The notes under the pieces: model-generated
Database searches by the model: none
What the model was told of the DNA's origin: nothing
Seen by the model: only the letters and a program-made list of their open reading frames with translations
In this document: one piece after another, positions 6,544 to 8,797 of the stretch
Position numbering within the stretch: the first letter of the stretch is position 1
Layout of the letters: every line of letters begins with the position of its first letter
Translations under genes and position numbers: made by a program
From: an uncultured Verrucomicrobiota bacterium
GTDB taxonomy: Bacteria; Verrucomicrobiota; Verrucomicrobiae; Opitutales; Opitutaceae
Length of the DNA: 8,797 nucleotides
Reading direction: 5' to 3'
Assembly (NCBI GenBank): GCA_946481225.1
Contig: CAMLNJ010000093.1
Coordinates: 1 to 8,797 of the forward strand

Positions 6544-6553
6544 CTTTCTTTAA

Positions 6554-6757
6554 ATGAAAAACCCGTTCCGCAGTATCCGCATCTTCTTCGGCGAGATGGT
6601 CGACGAGCTCAAGAAAGCCTCGTGGCCCACTTGGACCGAACTGCGCGACTCCACGGTCATCGTCATCGTGGCCTGCGTGATTCTTGGGGTTTTCACCAGC
6701 ATCAGCGACTTTTCCCTCTATCAAGTCGTTGACCTCTTCACCTCCTGGGTCCGCTAA
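6554..6757 (+). CDS. secE: Preprotein translocase subunit SecE
   Basis: The 67-residue product is the short, single-helix form of SecE, which clamps SecY in the SecYEG protein-export channel of the inner membrane. The family signature is clear: an amphipathic helix with ELKKASWPTWTELRDST (18-34), then one membrane helix at about 33-52. E. coli SecE has two extra N-terminal helices, while most other bacteria have this compact form. The ATG lies 10 bases after the tRNA-Trp CCA end with CTTTCTTTAA between, so there is no Shine-Dalgarno sequence. If RNase Z cuts the tRNA out, the secE message starts with a leader of only about 10 bases. nusG follows after 19 bases. Confidence 0.96.
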   Translation: MKNPFRSIRIFFGEMVDELKKASWPTWTELRDSTVIVIVACVILGVFTSISDFSLYQVVDLFTSWVR

Positions 6758-6776
6758 GGCCAACCCCTCCGCCGCC

Positions 6777-7355
6777 ATGTCCACCCAGACCAACGCCATC
6801 GCTGGCGCCCAATGGTTCGCCCTCCACACCCTCTCCGCACAGGAGAAAAAGGTGAAGACCTACATCGAGAAATTTAAATCCCAAGAGGAACTCGATGAAT
6901 TCATTTTCGAAGTGCTTCTCCCGACGGAGATCGCTTCAGAGGTTAAAAACGGCAAAAAGACCACCAAGGTCCGCAATCTTTATCCCGGTTATGTCTTCAT
7001 TCACATGAAGATGTATGACGAGGAGAAGCGTGTCATCAACAAGCCGTGGTATTTCGTAAAAGAGGTTTCCGGCGTGATCGGTTTCGTGGGCGGTGATCGT
7101 CCGGCCGCTCTCCGCCAAGCTGAAATCGACGAGATCAAGGCCCGCGTCGAGGCCGCCGCCGGCAAAGAAGTGCCGAAGGTCACCTTCGAGGTCGGTGAAG
7201 AGGTCAAGGTCACCGACGGCGCTTTCGCCAACCTCACGGGCCGCATCGACGAAGTCGACCCGGAGCGCGGTAAGCTCAAGATTTCCGTTTCCATTTTCGG
7301 CCGGTTTACCCCGGTCGAGCTCGAATACTGGCAGGTGCAACGCGCCACGGAGTGA
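6777..7355 (+). CDS. nusG: Transcription elongation/antitermination factor NusG
   Basis: The ATG at 6777 gives 192 residues. An in-frame ATG at 6684 lies inside secE and adds an unrelated stretch, so it is rejected. The NGN domain covers about 11-120 (AQWFALHTLSAQEKKVKTYI, FEVLLPTE, LYPGYVFIHMKM, GVIGFVGG). A linker of about 20 residues follows, then the C-terminal KOW domain from about 140 (GEEVKVTDGAFANLTGRIDE, VSIFGRFTPVEL). NusG binds the RNA polymerase clamp, suppresses pausing and links polymerase to Rho or to ribosomal protein S10. An insertion-like segment, DEEKRVINKPWYFVKEVSG, carries a few more residues than the usual turn. No Shine-Dalgarno sequence is visible (CCTCCGCCGCC before the ATG). 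The gene sits in its classic place between secE and rplK. Confidence 0.97.
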   Translation: MSTQTNAIAGAQWFALHTLSAQEKKVKTYIEKFKSQEELDEFIFEVLLPTEIASEVKNGKKTTKVRNLYPGYVFIHMKMYDEEKRVINKPWYFVKEVSGVIGFVGGDRPAALRQAEIDEIKARVEAAAGKEVPKVTFEVGEEVKVTDGAFANLTGRIDEVDPERGKLKISVSIFGRFTPVELEYWQVQRATE

Positions 7356-7379
7356 CGCGACGCCCTCTTTGACACCGCC

Positions 7380-7401
7380 GACGTTCAGCAAAGAACCCGT
7401 C
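7380..7401 (+). promoter_or_regulatory. Small bulged hairpin upstream of rplK
   Basis: GACGTTC (7380-7386) can pair with GAA (7393-7395) and CGTC (7398-7401), leaving a two-base CC bulge and a six-base loop. It lies 30 bases before the rplK start. In E. coli and other bacteria, L1 represses the L11-L1 mRNA by binding a bulged stem in the leader. This could be such a site, but no L1-site consensus was confirmed. The rest of the nusG-rplK gap shows nothing else. Confidence 0.25.
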
Positions 7402-7431
7402 AACTAAAACACCCGCCAACCTCACCTTACC

Positions 7432-7857
7432 ATGGCCAAGAAGATCCAAGGCTACATCCGTCTCCAACTGCCCGCCGGCGCCGCCAATCCCGCGCCCCCC
7501 GTCGGTCCCGCGCTCGGCGCGCAGGGCGTTAACATCATGGCGTTCTGCAAAGAATTCAACGCCAAGACCAAGGATCAGAACGGAATGATCCTCCCCGTGG
7601 TCATCACGGTTTACTCGGATAAGTCCTTCACCTTCATCCTAAAGAGCCCGCCGGCGTCCGTCCTTCTGAAGAAGGCCGCCAACATCGCCTCCGGTTCCGC
7701 CAAGCCCAATCAAGACAAGGTAGGCAAGGTCACCAAGAAGCAGCTCGCCGAGATCTATAATATCAAGAAGGCCGACATGAACGCCAAAGACGTTGAGGCC
7801 GGTATCAAGGTCATCGCCGGCACCGCCCGCAACATGGGCATCGAAGTCGTCGACTAA
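7432..7857 (+). CDS. rplK: 50S ribosomal protein L11
   Basis: The 141-residue product has the normal L11 length. The N-terminal domain contains the proline-rich [20 protein letters not shown] (14-33) that faces the thiostrepton site and the GTPase-associated centre, followed by [13 protein letters not shown]. The C-terminal rRNA-binding domain runs from about 72, with [24 protein letters not shown] and the closing [11 protein letters not shown]11 binds 23S rRNA at the GTPase centre and is needed for RelA activation in organisms that use it. The leader CCAACCTCACCTTACC lacks a Shine-Dalgarno sequence. rplA follows after 100 bases, an unusually roomy gap for this pair. Confidence 0.98.
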   Translation: MAKKIQGYIRLQLPAGAANPAPPVGPALGAQGVNIMAFCKEFNAKTKDQNGMILPVVITVYSDKSFTFILKSPPASVLLKKAANIASGSAKPNQDKVGKVTKKQLAEIYNIKKADMNAKDVEAGIKVIAGTARNMGIEVVD

Positions 7858-7867
7858 TTTTCCTCTC

Positions 7868-7895
7868 GCCGGCGCTTCCCCACCGAAGCACCGGC
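7868..7895 (+). promoter_or_regulatory. Hairpin in the rplK-rplA spacer
   Basis: GCCGG (7868-7872) and GCTT (7874-7877) pair with AAGC (7886-7889) and CCGGC (7891-7895), giving nine pairs with one C-A mismatch and an eight-base loop. There is no T-run, so termination is unlikely. A role in L1 feedback control or mRNA processing is possible but unproven. Confidence 0.4.
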
Positions 7896-7913
7896 ACCCA
7901 TGACCACCCAACC

Positions 7914-7945
7914 GCGGGAGATCCTTCCCGGATCGCTCGAACCGC
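7914..7945 (+). promoter_or_regulatory. Second hairpin just before the rplA ribosome binding site
   Basis: GATCC (7920-7924) pairs with GGATC (7930-7934) around TTCCC, and GCGG (7914-7917) can pair with CCGC (7942-7945) to close an outer stem. The outer arm ends one base before the AGGAG ribosome binding site of rplA. Folding here could affect rplA translation. The pairing is seen; the role is inferred. Confidence 0.3.
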
Positions 7946-7946
7946 T

Positions 7947-7951
7947 AGGAG
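7947..7951 (+). promoter_or_regulatory. Ribosome binding site of rplA
   Basis: AGGAG lies six bases before the ATG at 7958, the clearest Shine-Dalgarno sequence of the right-hand cluster. It decides this start over the upstream out-of-frame ATG at 7900. Confidence 0.7.
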
Positions 7952-7957
7952 TCCACA

Positions 7958-8653
7958 ATGCCGAAACAACCCAGCAAACGCTACCGGGCCGCCGTCAAGG
8001 CCGCCGACCTCACCAAGAGCTACACTCTCGCCGAAGCTGTCGAGATTCTTGGCAAGTTCCCCAAGGCCAAGTTCGACGAGACCGTTGAGCTCTCCATCCG
8101 TCTCGGTGTCGATCCGACCCAAGGCGATCAGATGGTGCGCGGCACCACCCCGCTCCCCAATGGTTCGGGCAAGAAAGTCCGCGTCCTCGTCTTCACCGAC
8201 AATGCGGAAGCCGCCCTCAAGGCCGGCGCCGACCATGCCGGTCTCGCCGACATGATGGCCAAGGTGAACGAAGGCTGGCTCGACTTCGACGTCGCGATCG
8301 CGACCACCGAAGCGATGAAGCAGGTTCGCACTCTCGCCCGCGTCCTCGGTCCCAAGGGCCTCATGCCCAACCCGAAGTCCGGCACCGTAACCGACGACAT
8401 CGTCGCCGGTATCAAGGCAGTGAAAGCCGGTCGCGTTGAGTTCAAGATGGACAAGGCCGCCAACGTCGGTGTCGGCGTCGGCAAGCGCTCCTTCAACTCC
8501 GCCGCCATCGCCGAGAACGTCGCCGCCGTCATCGACGCGGTTTCCAAGGCAAAGCCCAATTCCTTCAAGGGCATCTACATCAAGTCCGTCACCCTGTCGT
8601 CCTCGATGAGCCCCGGCGTCCAGCTGGCCTCCACCGAGTTCAGCAAGGCCTAA
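7958..8653 (+). CDS. rplA: 50S ribosomal protein L1
   Basis: The 231-residue product matches the usual L1 length. Domain I and its return strand contain FDETVELSIRLGVDP (39-53) and RGTTPLPNGSGK (61-72). Domain II contains the family signature LGPKGLMPNPKSGTV (130-144). The C-terminal return to domain I has FKMDKAANVGVGVGKRSF (162-179) and YIKSVTLSSSMSPGVQL. L1 forms the mobile L1 stalk of the large subunit that guides deacylated tRNA out of the E site. In many bacteria it also represses its own rplK-rplA mRNA, which makes the hairpins around rplK and in the rplK-rplA spacer worth testing. rplJ follows after 22 bases. Confidence 0.98.
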   Translation: MPKQPSKRYRAAVKAADLTKSYTLAEAVEILGKFPKAKFDETVELSIRLGVDPTQGDQMVRGTTPLPNGSGKKVRVLVFTDNAEAALKAGADHAGLADMMAKVNEGWLDFDVAIATTEAMKQVRTLARVLGPKGLMPNPKSGTVTDDIVAGIKAVKAGRVEFKMDKAANVGVGVGKRSFNSAAIAENVAAVIDAVSKAKPNSFKGIYIKSVTLSSSMSPGVQLASTEFSKA

Positions 8654-8675
8654 CCCTCACCCGGAGCCAACCAAC

Positions 8676-8797
8676 ATGCGCGCCGAAAAGAAATATCTCA
8701 TCTCCGAAGTCGAGGGTCACCTCAAGAAGTCGGACTACGTCATCCTCGCCAACTTCACGAAGGTCACCGTCTCCGACACCGCCGAGCTGCGCAAGCG
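8676..8797 (+). CDS. rplJ: 50S ribosomal protein L10, N-terminal part (cut by window end)
   Basis: Forty codons are visible before the window ends. The product begins MRAEKKYLISEVEGHLKKSD and continues YVILANFTKVTVSDTAELRK. This is the L10 N-terminal domain pattern: an opening helix with a K-K-S-D-Y turn, a short strand, then T-V-x-D-x-x-E-L-R. L10 anchors the L7/L12 stalk to 23S rRNA next to L11. A GGAG sequence at 8663-8666 lies nine bases before the ATG and supports the start. The position after rplK-rplA is the universal bacterial order, and rplL with rpoB would be expected beyond the window. Confidence 0.93.
   Translation, partial: MRAEKKYLISEVEGHLKKSDYVILANFTKVTVSDTAELRK

Noticed and set aside
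6684..6776. Upstream ATG for nusG at 6684
   Set aside because: It lies within secE in another frame and adds about 31 residues not found in NusG. The ATG at 6777 gives the normal N-terminus.
6479..6829. Reverse-strand frame ending in GAEGIEPPTNGFGDRYSTN
   Set aside because: This part is the antisense translation of tRNA-Trp, and the remainder is a shadow of secE and nusG.
7900..7957. Small open frame starting at the ATG at 7900 before rplA
   Set aside because: It runs out of frame into rplA, has no Shine-Dalgarno sequence, and its product shows no recognisable feature. A leader peptide cannot be excluded but is not supported.

Overview
The window is high-GC bacterial DNA that looks like a member of the Verrucomicrobiota, most likely Opitutaceae. 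This rests on the PVC-type switch I region of EF-Tu, the set of a TPR protein, ExbB, ExbD and a TonB-like protein, and the general look of the ribosomal-protein genes. It is an inference from recalled family features, not from a search.

Left part (1-4960): the 5' end of a lemA gene runs leftward off the window. A 207-base divergent gap packed with inverted repeats separates it from a rightward four-gene cluster. The cluster encodes a very large, alanine-rich, exported TPR protein, an ExbB/TolQ-type membrane protein, an ExbD/TolR-type protein whose start codon overlaps the exbB stop, and a single-pass membrane protein with a weak TonB-like C-terminus. Together they look like a TonB/Tol-type energy-transducing apparatus with a TPR accessory protein. 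Its putative motor residues appear neutralised: Asp to Asn in ExbD, and Glu to Gln and Thr to Ala in ExbB.

Right part (5068-8797): a classic translation/transcription cluster in the order tRNA-Thr(GGT), tuf (EF-Tu), tRNA-Trp(CCA), secE, nusG, rplK (L11), rplA (L1), rplJ (L10, cut by the window end). The genes are tightly packed and strongly biased to C-ending codons. Most start codons lack an obvious Shine-Dalgarno sequence, rplA being the clear exception. Several intergenic hairpins are visible: after the TonB-like gene, between tuf and tRNA-Trp, upstream of rplK, and between rplK and rplA.

No mobile element, CRISPR array or rRNA gene was seen. The right half is ordinary core genome. The most interesting signals are the neutralised ExbB/ExbD residues, the non-canonical EF-Tu switch I, and the inverted repeats at 256-367 and around tRNA-Thr.
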